Numbered from the stretch's first letter, positions 28,100-38,159 are shown. The stretch: 64,000 bases of DNA from a bacterium (GCA_016124935.1 WGMS01000015.1:31366-95365), one strand, 5' to 3'. The notes: generated by a model not told the origin, from the sequence alone. Numbers and translations are program-made.

Positions 28100-28876
28100 C
28101 TAAACCCTTTTGATGGCGGCGCCGTCTATGTGCACAGCCGCACCGGAGAAAAAAGAGCCCTGTGGTGAGCACAGATAAGTGATAAATGCGCCAATGTCTT
28201 CCGGGTTGCCGAATTGTTTCATCGGCGAGAAGGTCTTCCACTCTTCTAGCACCGCTTCGACATCCCGGGCGCTTTCTTCGGCGTATTGCGCGGCTAGAGA
28301 CCGTACTAAAGGGGTGTCGAAGTAGCCGGGACAGATGACATTGGCTGTGATACCATTGCCGGCTTCTTCCACGGCAATGCATTTGGCAAAGTTATTTAAT
28401 CCTGCCCTGAAAGTCGACTGCACCACCGACGATGCCTCGGCCTCCAATCCGAAAATACTTCCTATGTAAATCAAGCGTCCATAGCCGTTTGTTCTCATGC
28501 CCGGCAATACTGCCCGGCTCAGCTCGATGGGGGCGCGGAGCAGAAGCTGATAGCCAAGCTCCCAGTCTTCGTCGGTGGCTTTTGAAAATGGTCTGGTCGG
28601 CGGATGGGCGGTGGAGACCACGAGGATATCGATCTCCGAAAGCCTCGCAAGCGCCTCTTTCATCAGGCGCGAGCGTTCTTCCGGGCGTGCCAGGTCGGCA
28701 GCTATGCCCGAGGCGCTGCCGCCAAGCTGGCAAACTGCCTTCTCTAAATTATCTGCCGAACGAGAGTTGAGCACTACCTTGCAACCGGAGTCGACCAGGG
28801 CCCGGGCTGCCGCATAGCCTAGCCCGTAGCTTGCCGCCGTTACCAGAGCTCTTTTGCCTGTCAGTGCTTGGGTCAT
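28100..28876 (-). CDS. SDR-family oxidoreductase (atypical catalytic motif)
   Basis: 258 aa; KRALVTAASYGLGYAAARALVDSGCKVVLNSR, ITANVICPGYFDTPL; YxxxK appears replaced by QSTFR. Confidence 0.85.
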   Translation of the reverse strand: MTQALTGKRALVTAASYGLGYAAARALVDSGCKVVLNSRSADNLEKAVCQLGGSASGIAADLARPEERSRLMKEALARLSEIDILVVSTAHPPTRPFSKATDEDWELGYQLLLRAPIELSRAVLPGMRTNGYGRLIYIGSIFGLEAEASSVVQSTFRAGLNNFAKCIAVEEAGNGITANVICPGYFDTPLVRSLAAQYAEESARDVEAVLEEWKTFSPMKQFGNPEDIGAFITYLCSPQGSFFSGAAVHIDGAAIKRV

Positions 28877-29041
28877 TGTCCTGTTCCTTTGAGATGCCGC
28901 TGAGATGCCGCGGTCTCTCTTTCTAGAGCGCCGATCATAGCAAATCCGACCGCCAACTCTGCTAAAGAAAGCTTCGTTTATCGATATCCTGTTATAAGTA
29001 AGCGGGTATATAGATACGATTGCTTAGCGCTGGAAATTATC

Positions 29042-31210
29042 ATGGGTCAGGAATCCACCTTTCGATGTCTTGAATGCGACCGGTCCTTCAATGGGGACCA
29101 GTCCCATTGCCCTTTCGACAATACCGAGCTTGTCGCGGTCAAACAGGATGAGTTGATAGGCAAAGTATTCGCCGATCGTTATCAGATCATCGAGTCTGTC
29201 GGGCGCGGCGGCATGAGTGTCGTCTATCGAGCCCAGCACAAGTATATCGATCGGGTGGTGGCAATAAAGCTCCTGCACAGGCATCTGGTGGATGACAGCA
29301 ACAGTGTCAAGCGCTTTCAGAGAGAGGCGCGCGCCGCCAGCAGCCTTACCCATCAGAACATCATCAGTGTCTATGACTTCGGGGTCAGCGCCGAGGGTGA
29401 CGCTTTTATCGTCATGGATTACTTAGAAGGGCGCGCCCTCGATGCCATGCTCGATCAGGGCGGTCCGCTTCCCGAACATGAAGCGATAGATATCATTCGC
29501 CAGGTCTGCAAAGGTCTTATCCATGCCCATAAGAAGGGCATTATCCACCGTGATCTCAAACCGGCAAACTTGATGTTGACGGTGGATGAAGATGATTCCG
29601 TTCTTGTAAGAATCGTCGACTTCGGCATAGCCAAAGTACAGGGCACCGAGGATAGAGCCTCGCAGCATCTGACGCGCACCGGGCAGGTCTTCGGCAGTCC
29701 GCTTTATATGAGCCCCGAACAGTGGTGCGGTAAGAGCGCCGACGCGCGCTCGGATATCTATTCTCTCGGTTGTCTGATGTATGAGCTTTTGTCCGGGGCG
29801 CCGCCTTTCTGCGGCAAGGATGCCATCGAGACCATGAGTATGCACCTCGATGAAAAGCCCCTGAGCTTCAAAGAGTTCAATCCGGATGTCACTGTTTCTG
29901 ACCGGATGGAGGCTCTTGTGCTGCGCTGTCTGGAGAAGAAGCCCGATAAAAGATTTCGGACGGTGGCTGATTTGTTGCATGAGATACCGGAGAAGGTCTC
30001 GGCTCCTGTGGTAACGCAAGATCAGACTGTGGCGGTTCGTCTGGTGGATTTGCTCGGCACCACCCCCACCGATAGCAGTGTCAAAACCGGGCAGCCGACG
30101 ACCATGAAGAGGCGCTCCCGCTTCATTCTAACCTATGAAAAGCAGGCTAAGCTAAGCACCGCTATTTTGTTGATTCTTCTAGCTTTCGTCTGGATCTATC
30201 AGGGACCGCACGAGGACCCTGGTTCTCCCGGTGCGAAGATGATCTGGCAGTTGGAGCTTTCGGTCGGTGAGACTTTGATGACAGCCGGCGCGTTTTCTCT
30301 GGCGGCGCCGATACTGGAGCTGGCGAATTGGCATGCGGAGCATCTGGATTTTATATTGAAACGACCCAACTACGAAAAGCGCTTCCAGTCTATGACCCGG
30401 CTTGCCAGCTGCTATCAACTGGCCGGTAAGAACAGCGATTTCGAGAGAGTCCTGGCGAAGTACACTGCCCTAGATCGTGAGCGCTGGGAGGTCCTGGCGC
30501 ACAAGTATATTCGCGATATTAAGAGCGCCGAAGCGTACATCAAGGAGCTGAGGGATAAAGGCGAGTCCATACAGGGGCATTTGACGGAGCCCCGGTTGAA
30601 CCTGGCACCATCGGTGAAAGTTGTGGTGGAGTTGGCGCGACGGCTGGATGCCAATTATTCTTATGAGCTGGAGTATCAGCTGTTGTTTCGCATGGAGCAG
30701 GTGGTGGAGAAATTATACGGTCCAAATTTTGTTGGACTGGCGGAGCTGAAAAACCAGAGAGCAAGCTGTCTGAAGAGGCAGGATCGAATTGATGTGATTG
30801 AAAACGCTGACCCCGAGCGTGGTGCCGACGGACTCTATGGCAGCATCAAAGCGATCTATGAAGTTAATCTTCGAGAGAATCTGAATCTCAAACCTGAAGA
30901 GAGCATCACGCTGGAGCAGACCAGCAAGAATCCAGGCTACATAAGGTCTATATTGTCTCTGGGTCAATGGCAAAGGGCTAACGGTAAATTGGAAGAAGCC
31001 GAGCGAAACATCAAACTTGCTCTTGAGGCCGCGAAGAAGAATGGAGAGTTCGAACCCGATGAGTTAGCCGAGTTCTATACAAGTTACGCCAACGTCCTCG
31101 AGCGCCTGGGCCGCGCGGAAGAGTCCAGGCACTGTACCGACGCGGCGCGCTGCCATCGTCAGGACTCTGCCCGAGCGCTCGGTATGCCTTACATAGAACA
31201 CAGGCATTAG
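29042..31210 (+). CDS. Serine/threonine protein kinase with N-terminal zinc-ribbon-like motif, TM segment and C-terminal TPR-like region
   Basis: 722 aa; FRCLECDRSFNGDQSHCPFD, VGRGGMSVVYRAQHKYIDRVVAIKLL, IIHRDLKPANLML, IVDFGIAK, TM STAILLILLAFVWIYQG. Confidence 0.93.
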   Translation: MGQESTFRCLECDRSFNGDQSHCPFDNTELVAVKQDELIGKVFADRYQIIESVGRGGMSVVYRAQHKYIDRVVAIKLLHRHLVDDSNSVKRFQREARAASSLTHQNIISVYDFGVSAEGDAFIVMDYLEGRALDAMLDQGGPLPEHEAIDIIRQVCKGLIHAHKKGIIHRDLKPANLMLTVDEDDSVLVRIVDFGIAKVQGTEDRASQHLTRTGQVFGSPLYMSPEQWCGKSADARSDIYSLGCLMYELLSGAPPFCGKDAIETMSMHLDEKPLSFKEFNPDVTVSDRMEALVLRCLEKKPDKRFRTVADLLHEIPEKVSAPVVTQDQTVAVRLVDLLGTTPTDSSVKTGQPTTMKRRSRFILTYEKQAKLSTAILLILLAFVWIYQGPHEDPGSPGAKMIWQLELSVGETLMTAGAFSLAAPILELANWHAEHLDFILKRPNYEKRFQSMTRLASCYQLAGKNSDFERVLAKYTALDRERWEVLAHKYIRDIKSAEAYIKELRDKGESIQGHLTEPRLNLAPSVKVVVELARRLDANYSYELEYQLLFRMEQVVEKLYGPNFVGLAELKNQRASCLKRQDRIDVIENADPERGADGLYGSIKAIYEVNLRENLNLKPEESITLEQTSKNPGYIRSILSLGQWQRANGKLEEAERNIKLALEAAKKNGEFEPDELAEFYTSYANVLERLGRAEESRHCTDAARCHRQDSARALGMPYIEHRH

Positions 31211-31305
31211 GTGTCGCGAGCTCGAACCGGAACCCGAAGCACACTTCGACGCACTATTCGAAAGCTAAATTGACCTGTCTGGGACAGGGAACGTTTGTCG
31301 AAGCG

Positions 31306-32700
31306 CTATTGCCCTATTCGGTTGCGCATGTCCGCCAGGGCGAATCTATATTGGACGTCTTCCGGACCTCTATCGGTGATGTCGGAGGTAATGTTCATAT
31401 CTGGAAGCATTCCGTTCTTGTGATCATGGACGTCACCAGCCCATGTGCCATCAGGTCGAAAGAACTTCATAGATGTCACGGTGCTGGCGGAGCCCGTCTC
31501 CGGGTTGACTAATACGGTTTGTCCGATGCCTTTGCCGCCGGTCTGTTCACCGACAATCCTGGCATTCGCTTCGGCGTTTTGTCTCAATGCCGCCAGTAGT
31601 ATCTCTGACGATGACATAGTATTCTCATCGACAAGGATAGTGAGGGGGGTTCCGTCTGTTCTGTCCGCAAACGCTCCCCTTGGCTCGACTATTTTTCCAT
31701 CAGCAGGACTATCGTCATTTGATAAAGCCGGTTTTTCGATACTACTGGCGGTGAGTTCGAAGCTGTTGCTTCTCTCCTTGTACTCGAATTCCGCTGACGT
31801 CAGGTTCGGAACTCGCTCGAGATTGCTCATCAGTCTGCCGGATTCTAAAAACAGCGCAGCTGCCTCTAATCCTTCATCTACCTGACCACCTGGATTGGAG
31901 CGTAGATCGAGAATAATACCTCTGGCTCCTTTGAATTTGCTATCCATGAGATTGGCAAGATCCTCGGCAGTATCGCTTCCCATGAAGTTGTCGATTTTCA
32001 GGTAGGCTATGCCGGCTTCTTCGTCCGCCCAGTCTCCTGAGACATTGTGAGTGTCTTCATCAATCTCTTTGAGCAAAGTTTGGGCGATTTCCGGGGTCAA
32101 GGCGTGGGCAAATTTATCACCGGTGGATTTGACGTCTTCGTCCGCCCAGTAGATAGCATCGGCAAGTCCCTCTTCAGTGTTCGGAATCTCCAGGGTGCCT
32201 CGAAGATCCCATGCCTGGCGTGCTCTGTCTTCGCCAAGGGAGAAGCGGGCGTGGGTGCCTATATGCCAGTCATAGGCAGCCTCCGCCATGTTTTCGCCGA
32301 CGGCGCCTCCTGCCTCTTGCGGAGTCTGCTCCCCTTCGGTGGCGTTGGGCGGTTTGTCACCGACTGCCTGGGGGACATCACCCTGCACGGGGGCTTCTTT
32401 GTCTCCGTCGGCAGGGGTCTCTCCCTGTTCAGTGCGGTCTTTGGCTCCGTCGGCGGGAGTGTCATCGCCCACTTTGGCGTCCGGGCTCTCGGTTCCGCTG
32501 CCATAGTCGAAGGCGAGGGTGCCGAAGTCTTTCTCGACACTCCTGGCGGCGGCGGCATTGTCCATGGCTGCTTTCTCTCCGAAGCTTTTGATGCTGGCAT
32601 CGTCAACGCTGGTGATGCTGACGGCGTTTTTATCGCCGGCATCAGTCGGATTTCTGACTTCTTTTTCCAGCCCCTTAGCCGGGGCGTTATCTGTTGCCAT
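31306..32700 (-). CDS. S41-family (C-terminal-processing-like) peptidase with acidic low-complexity N-terminus
   Basis: 464 aa; AYLKIDNFMGSDTAEDL, GIILDLRSNPGGQVDEG, TILVDENTMSSSEILLAALRQNAEANARIVGEQTGGKGIGQ (Ser/Lys dyad); no signal peptide. Confidence 0.88.
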   Translation of the reverse strand: MATDNAPAKGLEKEVRNPTDAGDKNAVSITSVDDASIKSFGEKAAMDNAAAARSVEKDFGTLAFDYGSGTESPDAKVGDDTPADGAKDRTEQGETPADGDKEAPVQGDVPQAVGDKPPNATEGEQTPQEAGGAVGENMAEAAYDWHIGTHARFSLGEDRARQAWDLRGTLEIPNTEEGLADAIYWADEDVKSTGDKFAHALTPEIAQTLLKEIDEDTHNVSGDWADEEAGIAYLKIDNFMGSDTAEDLANLMDSKFKGARGIILDLRSNPGGQVDEGLEAAALFLESGRLMSNLERVPNLTSAEFEYKERSNSFELTASSIEKPALSNDDSPADGKIVEPRGAFADRTDGTPLTILVDENTMSSSEILLAALRQNAEANARIVGEQTGGKGIGQTVLVNPETGSASTVTSMKFFRPDGTWAGDVHDHKNGMLPDMNITSDITDRGPEDVQYRFALADMRNRIGQ

Positions 32701-32883
32701 TTAGTAATCCGGAGAGTTTGAGAGTGTCATTCGGAAGCCCCAGGGTTTTTGACCAGAACACTCCCAGAACACTCTAGAGATATACCCCCGGCAGGGCTCT
32801 TTTACCTGTCCTAATCCTTAAATCTCAAGATATAGAAGGGTTTTGTGACCTGTTGGTTTGCATGCTCTTACTGTGTGCATAAT

Positions 32884-33741
32884 CTATTTGCCGGGAATGT
32901 CGCCTGAAAGTTTGAACAGCTCTATTGCATTCTGGGCGCTGAATCCCTGGGGCGGCAGATGAAAGCGATTATTTCGGTCTGCAGCGCTCTTCACTTCCCG
33001 GCTGAAACGGGCCAGCCGTCTTTTTCTTTTAAATTCATTTATGGAGGGGTCGGTCTTGATCTGTTCATAATCCCGATAGCACTCCAGTGAATTATCTAAC
33101 ATGGCGGAGAAGCGATTAGCATCGTAGGCGACCGAATCGAACATCTCCCAGACAAAAGCGGAGCCGGTGTGACCCAGCTGAATCTTACGGTCCGGAGTGA
33201 TTACGCTGCATCCTGTGATTCCTTTGACGCTCGGACCACCCATCAAAGCATAAGCGAATCGCCAGCTTCTCATCGCCGGCCAGTCCAGGGGAAAGCTCTT
33301 GCTGCCAGGCTCTATAGAGACTTTGAGCGGAATGAAGGACTCTTCTATTCTTTTCTGTACTGCATCATTAGAGAGACTGACCGTCCTCATCAAACGTCCC
33401 CCCGGTCAGCAAGGGGCTGCTGCCGGACCCTTTTCGGTTTTTAAAAGGAAGAAGACGAAGATAGGCTTTTTTTCTTCTTGCGCCCGTCTTGCTGCCTCTT
33501 CCGGATTGTCGAGCCAGGCGATTCTCTGCCAGGCGAAATCGCCGGACTTTTCCTGATCGATTACCGACTGGACCTTGCGGATGGCGGCTTGCTGGTCCCA
33601 CTTTTGTCTGCCCTGACCGGCAAGAGCAGGTAGAATGTGGACCTGGCTAACAATGCTAAGTGTTAGAGCGGCGAGTAAGAATAGGCTTTTTGATTTGCGA
33701 CTCGATAAGAGTTTCATAGATGTTCTCTCTATACCTGACAA
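32884..33741 (-). CDS. Thioredoxin-like secreted/anchored protein interrupted by in-frame TGA (33406-33408); candidate selenoprotein or nonsense-split gene
   Basis: ORFs 33406-33741 and 32884-33393 are in the same frame, separated only by TGA. Joined: ...ARRAQEEKKPIFVFFLLKTEKGPAAAPC-U-PGGRLMRTVSLSNDAVQKRIEESFIPLKVSIEPG...GITGCSVITPDRKIQLG. Confidence 0.65.
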
Positions 33742-33896
33742 TAATCTATCACGATAAACCTCTTACACGTTGGCTTAATGGAAAGTTGCGCAGGTATTCT
33801 TAGAAAGTTTTTGAATCAATTTCTAGTTCCATCCGACCCCATCGCCCTGGTTCGAAGAGTTAATAATCATTCTTCATTATTTGTTCATCGATGGTG

Positions 33897-33931
33897 CCAC
33901 CAATAGTAGTGTGCTGCTATTGGTGGTTTTT
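33897..33931 (+). terminator. Rho-independent terminator
   Basis: CCACCAATAG (33897-33906), 10-nt loop, CTATTGGTGG (33917-33926), then TTTTT. Confidence 0.85.
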
Positions 33932-34041
33932 AGGCGATTCGCGATATCGACAGGCGGTGGTCGATCTTTCAACAACGGTTTCCTATTGCGAGGGCGCAAA
34001 AATCTGGTAATATAATGAAAGCGCCGATTTGAATTCTCAGC

Positions 34042-34677
34042 TTGCGGGCGCTTACAAAACAGCTAAAGAGAGGTATAGACATGGTTGTTTATTCACGGGG
34101 TTTTGCGCCCCAAAATATTTTGACGAAAGAAGAGGCAGAAGAGGAAAAGCGCTTCTTTCTCGAAAATCTTCCTGTTCTTCTGAAGCATCAGAAGGTAGTG
34201 TTGGATAATCCGAAGTATTTCTTCTCCCTGCCTGGCTCCTTCGCCTTCGGCAGTTGGCCGTATATCCCTGGCGATGGTCCTGTCTATACAGGATATTTAT
34301 TGCTGGGCTGGCAGTCTGGTGGATTACTGGAGCACTGCACCGAATGTGGTGGTTCTATCTATCTGGTGGGAGTCGGCGGATCGCCACTGAGTGGCAGTGG
34401 ATCTTGCTGGGGACCATGTCTTGAGTGTGGCGAATTTAAGAGGACTTTTGAGAAGCTATCAGATAAAATGGTCTGTATTGCGGAACTGCGGCAAAACCAT
34501 CCTGTTGAAAAGAGTGAGTGGGTAGAAGAAGACGGCTTCGAGTTTTGCTGGGGAGGCGGCGGAAGCGGAGTCGGAAGTGGCTTGTCGCCAGCGAAGAAGA
34601 AACGCCTGGTTCGGCGCCAGCTCGTCGAGCCATCGGATTTTAGAGAGATGATAGTGAAGCTCAATGAATTCGATTGA
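34042..34677 (+). CDS. Hypothetical protein with Cys-rich zinc-binding-like motif
   Basis: 211 aa; HCTECGGSIYLVGVGGSPLSGSGSCWGPCLECG. Real start may be ATG 34081 (MVVYSRGFAPQN). Confidence 0.6.
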   Translation: MRALTKQLKRGIDMVVYSRGFAPQNILTKEEAEEEKRFFLENLPVLLKHQKVVLDNPKYFFSLPGSFAFGSWPYIPGDGPVYTGYLLLGWQSGGLLEHCTECGGSIYLVGVGGSPLSGSGSCWGPCLECGEFKRTFEKLSDKMVCIAELRQNHPVEKSEWVEEDGFEFCWGGGGSGVGSGLSPAKKKRLVRRQLVEPSDFREMIVKLNEFD

Positions 34678-34712
34678 ACGATCTGCTAAGATAGCGCCTT
34701 TGTATCGGGGAT

Positions 34713-35490
34713 GTGAGAGGCGGCATGTCAGAACGTGCATCCGGCAAGAAACAAGTTGTGGTACTGATTCTGGTATCGGTACTTTTTCTTGCCATTGGTG
34801 TGGTCGTGACGCTGCCTCTCTTTCACTCCGAGGATAAGGCGGCGACCGATGCAAGCTATAACTATTTGCGCAAGGGCACCAATCCGCGCAGTCTTTTGCC
34901 CGATGACCTCACCGCTACCATAGTCAAAGAGAAAGAAGCCTGGGTGGCCAACGGGCCGGTAACGGAAAAACAGCTGGCTGAGTTCGCGCGCGATCACAAA
35001 CCAATCGACCAGCTCAAGCTGCGCAGCTCTGACGTGGGGGCGCAGGAGCTTTCGGCGCTTAAAGAAGATTGTGGTTTGAGAATACTGAGGGTGTGCAATA
35101 GCGATCTCGATAGAGAGGCTTTACAGGTTCTCTCTTGTATAAGGAGCCTTCGCGCTCTGGTTCTGGAAGACAATCGGCTGTCTCCAGGCTACATTCGCAG
35201 TCTCACCGGTCCTGCCGAACTTACTACCCTTGTTATTAACCAAAATGACCTCGATAGGCGGTTTCTGGGGGGGGTTACGGAGCGCGTTCCCTGTCCTTGA
35301 GGTATTGGATATTTCCAGAACCTTGATTAAGTTTGACGACCTGGATGCGTTAACGGCGCAGCCAAAGTTGCGCGAACTTTGGCTCTATGGTTGTCCCAAC
35401 ATCTCTAATGCAGATGCGGCTGCGCTTCGAAAGAAGATGCCGAAGGTGACTGTCTATCATGGCGACTGGGGCGACCAGCGGAAGCATTGA
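34713..35490 (+). pseudogene. Leucine-rich-repeat-like membrane-anchored protein with frameshift at a G8 tract
   Basis: ORFs 34713-35300 and 35230-35490 join as LDRRFLGG-LRSAFPVLEVLDISRTLIKFDDLDALTAQPKLRELWLYGCPNIS if one G of the run 35267-35274 is removed. Confidence 0.7.
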
Positions 35491-35523
35491 GACCAGACAA
35501 GTGACTTCGTTAGTGTGGCTCTA

Positions 35524-36429
35524 CTATTTTGCTTTTGCGTTCATGCGAGTGGGGTCTCCGAAATAGAAGTCTAGAATGTCTTCGATAGCTTCTTCCGGCG
35601 TTTCCCAAATGTTTTGAAAATCACCTATCCCCATTTTTGGAGTGCTCTCTTGAGAGTGAACAATCCATTTGTTGTCTTTGCGAAACAGGACAACCATTGG
35701 TGCATCCATCTCTGGAGGCGATTCCATATCGCCGATAACAATAAAACTGGCTTCGTAGCCCGGTATGTGATTGCCCTCAACATTACTGGGCTTGCCAATT
35801 CTGACCCCACGCGACCATCCGTGATCTTGGGGATAGGGCTGGGAAACATAAAGGCCTCGGTCAAGTAGGAGTTGCAACAAGCTTGTGTTTATCTGCTGTT
35901 CGAGACTCTCACCTAATCTGGCCTGGTGAAGGCAGAGTATTGCTTCGATAAGTGGCAAGACCCGGCTTCCCTGGTCGGATTCAACTGTCAGTTGCATATT
36001 TTTAAAATGGCCTATCCATATATTTGACCCAAGTTCAACTCTAATTTTAGAGTCATTGCCGCTAACAGCGAATGCCATTCGCAATTTCTCTCCCTTTGCG
36101 TTTTCCAAAGAAACGAGATACTTGTCTTCATTCTCTAGATTTTCGTCTAGCTTTATTGATAGTGGCATCAGATCTAGAAGCGGTGAATCGGGTAGAGCTA
36201 TCTTCTGTTCGTAAGCTGATGCGAGTGAGCCTATAGCACGAGTACTCCATGCTCCAAAATGAGCGTGATAAAGGGCGTCAAGTTGGAATTGTTCGTCTGA
36301 ACAGATCAAGGGGAATTCTCCACATTCCTTAGTGAATGTGTAGGAGCGATTCAGACCTTTATATTTCGTACGTAGCGTTAGTTTGTTGGCTGAATCGATA
36401 GCAATTGCTGTCGGCTTTATGTCGTTCAT
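35524..36429 (-). CDS. Tandem paralogue 4 of putative immunity array (301 aa, extended C-terminus)
   Basis: DLMPLSIKLDENLENEDKYLVSLENAKGEKLRMAFAVSG...LIEAILCLHQARLG resembles the three upstream genes. Confidence 0.6.
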   Translation of the reverse strand: MNDIKPTAIAIDSANKLTLRTKYKGLNRSYTFTKECGEFPLICSDEQFQLDALYHAHFGAWSTRAIGSLASAYEQKIALPDSPLLDLMPLSIKLDENLENEDKYLVSLENAKGEKLRMAFAVSGNDSKIRVELGSNIWIGHFKNMQLTVESDQGSRVLPLIEAILCLHQARLGESLEQQINTSLLQLLLDRGLYVSQPYPQDHGWSRGVRIGKPSNVEGNHIPGYEASFIVIGDMESPPEMDAPMVVLFRKDNKWIVHSQESTPKMGIGDFQNIWETPEEAIEDILDFYFGDPTRMNAKAK

Positions 36430-36444
36430 ATAGTTTGCTATTCG

Positions 36445-37017
36445 CTAATTGTCTCTGCTAAGGTTGGCTTGATGAAGGTAAAGAATGCAATTCAGTAAAT
36501 GCTCTGTGCCGTTGTCCAGTCGCTTGTCTAAATGCCAGGTAGTGATGACTCGCTCTGCATTGCAAAGGATGTCGTTCCAGCTGATCTTTACCCTCTCGGT
36601 GCCTCCGCTGACATTGAAGATCATCGATTGGTTCGCATTTGTGTCAGATTCTGCTTTAAATATCCATCTTCCTTTAGTTTTGTCATGTTCCATGCTGATC
36701 GTTGTAGGTTCGAAAAATTTGCCTTCTAGAGCTGCAATTTTTCGATGTCTTGCATAATCAAATGAAACCACTGCACTTTCAATGAGGTATGCAGTTGGAT
36801 CGTTATGGGTTGCGAACAGGAATTCATCATCCATATCAACACAACCGCGTGCTTCCGACAGAGAAGAAAAGCCCTCGTGGATTCCTTTCATCGAAAACCC
36901 GTAGGTGTAAATTGTGCCGTCCTTTGAAAGATGAGCAATATATCTGTCAGGGTTTTCTACTTCAAGTTTAAGCGGAACAAAAGCTAGCATTAGTACTTTG
37001 TCCTCCCCTGTTGCCAA
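36445..37017 (-). CDS. Tandem paralogue 3 of putative immunity array
   Basis: FVPLKLEVENPDRYIAHLSKDGTIYTYGF...NDPTAYLIESAVVSFDYAR...SMIFNVSGGTERV...LLNCILYLHQANLS; overlaps the preceding gene by 28 bp. Confidence 0.6.
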   Translation of the reverse strand: MATGEDKVLMLAFVPLKLEVENPDRYIAHLSKDGTIYTYGFSMKGIHEGFSSLSEARGCVDMDDEFLFATHNDPTAYLIESAVVSFDYARHRKIAALEGKFFEPTTISMEHDKTKGRWIFKAESDTNANQSMIFNVSGGTERVKISWNDILCNAERVITTWHLDKRLDNGTEHLLNCILYLHQANLSRDN

Positions 37018-37544
37018 CTGCTATCGTTCTCTTGTCTTGCAAGATGCATGCAGAATATGGACTTTATCAACATTCGATCTTTGTCACTGGCAGTTGACTT
37101 AATCGTTAGACGCATGTTGTCGAACTTGCCATGCCATTCTTTGCCGGATTCGGATAACAGATATATTTCATCGTAACGACGAATCTCAAACAGTCTTGGT
37201 TGAGTTTTGCTGTTATTGAAATCGACCTGATATAGAGTCGTATCCGGGCTGGACGAGTCCTGCACCTTTAAAGAAATTGATTGATTTTGAATGTACTGTT
37301 CAGGCTCTATTTTGATTCTGGTTTCGTATTCACCCAGCAGTGCTGACGCCGCTCGGGTAATCCATGAACCTATGCCGGCGTTTAAAACAGCCAATTTGAG
37401 AAATGAGCTGTTCCCATTTAGCACTGGTACTGGGCCGTGCTCGAGTTTGAATTCGAAGCTTCTTTCTTGATCGCCGCACAGTGCGCAAAGAGTTAGTTTG
37501 GTGTTTGAATAAGCTGTTAGTCGCAGGGGGTGCAGGACTTTCAT
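36990..37544 (-). CDS. Tandem paralogue 2 of putative immunity array
   Basis: HPLRLTAYSNTKLTLCALCGDQERSFEFKLEHGPVPVL...GSWITRAASALLGEYE...SISLKVQD...MLIKSIFCMHLARQ. Confidence 0.6.
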   Translation of the reverse strand: MKVLHPLRLTAYSNTKLTLCALCGDQERSFEFKLEHGPVPVLNGNSSFLKLAVLNAGIGSWITRAASALLGEYETRIKIEPEQYIQNQSISLKVQDSSSPDTTLYQVDFNNSKTQPRLFEIRRYDEIYLLSESGKEWHGKFDNMRLTIKSTASDKDRMLIKSIFCMHLARQENDSSWQQGRTKY

Positions 37545-37612
37545 ACTCGATAGGTCAGCTCCTCATCTGAAACAGAAGTCTCCAGTTATTTATTCGAAAA
37601 ATTTGTAAGCTT

Positions 37613-38146
37613 TCATCTCGTATATTGACTTTCGCAGTGAATCGCCTGGTGAAGCCGAAGTATAGCTTTCAAAAGAGGATTGATCGACGGATCGTTCTCT
37701 TTGAAAATGTATCGTCCATTTTCTAGCCAGCTTACGCACTTTCCATATTCCCAGCGTGCTTCTTGCTCAATATTGTCACCACTAACGACGAATTCAAAAC
37801 TCCGATTCGGTTCTTCTCTTCCTTCAAATTCAACTATATACAAAGCTTTGTCATTTGAGGTATTGCCTACTATTAGAGAAACTGGTATCAAAGAGTCAGG
37901 GAAGCTCTGAGTGACGCATTTACCATTTTGTCTCGCAATGTCAAAAGTAATTAGGCATCGACCGAACCATTCTGCTCCAGGGTCATTGTTGGTATCAAGA
38001 TAGTATCTGTCATCATAGTCTTCTATGCCCCGTGGATTGTCTCCAAAGGAAAATATGTACTGCACTCTAGAATCTTCTCGAGTGAACGTGCCGATATAGG
38101 TATTCTCATCTTTTGCTTTAATTGAGATTGGCATTAAATTTTTCAT
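37613..38146 (-). CDS. Tandem paralogue 1 of putative immunity array
   Basis: MPISIKAKDENTYIGTFTREDSRVQYIFSFGDN...NDPGAEWFGRCLITFDIAR...PVSLIVGNTSNDKALYIVEFEGREEPNRSFEFVVSGD...LLKAILRLHQAIH; 13 bp after the toxin-like ORF. Confidence 0.6.
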   Translation of the reverse strand: MKNLMPISIKAKDENTYIGTFTREDSRVQYIFSFGDNPRGIEDYDDRYYLDTNNDPGAEWFGRCLITFDIARQNGKCVTQSFPDSLIPVSLIVGNTSNDKALYIVEFEGREEPNRSFEFVVSGDNIEQEARWEYGKCVSWLENGRYIFKENDPSINPLLKAILRLHQAIHCESQYTR

Positions 38147-38159
38147 CGACCTTTTCCCA

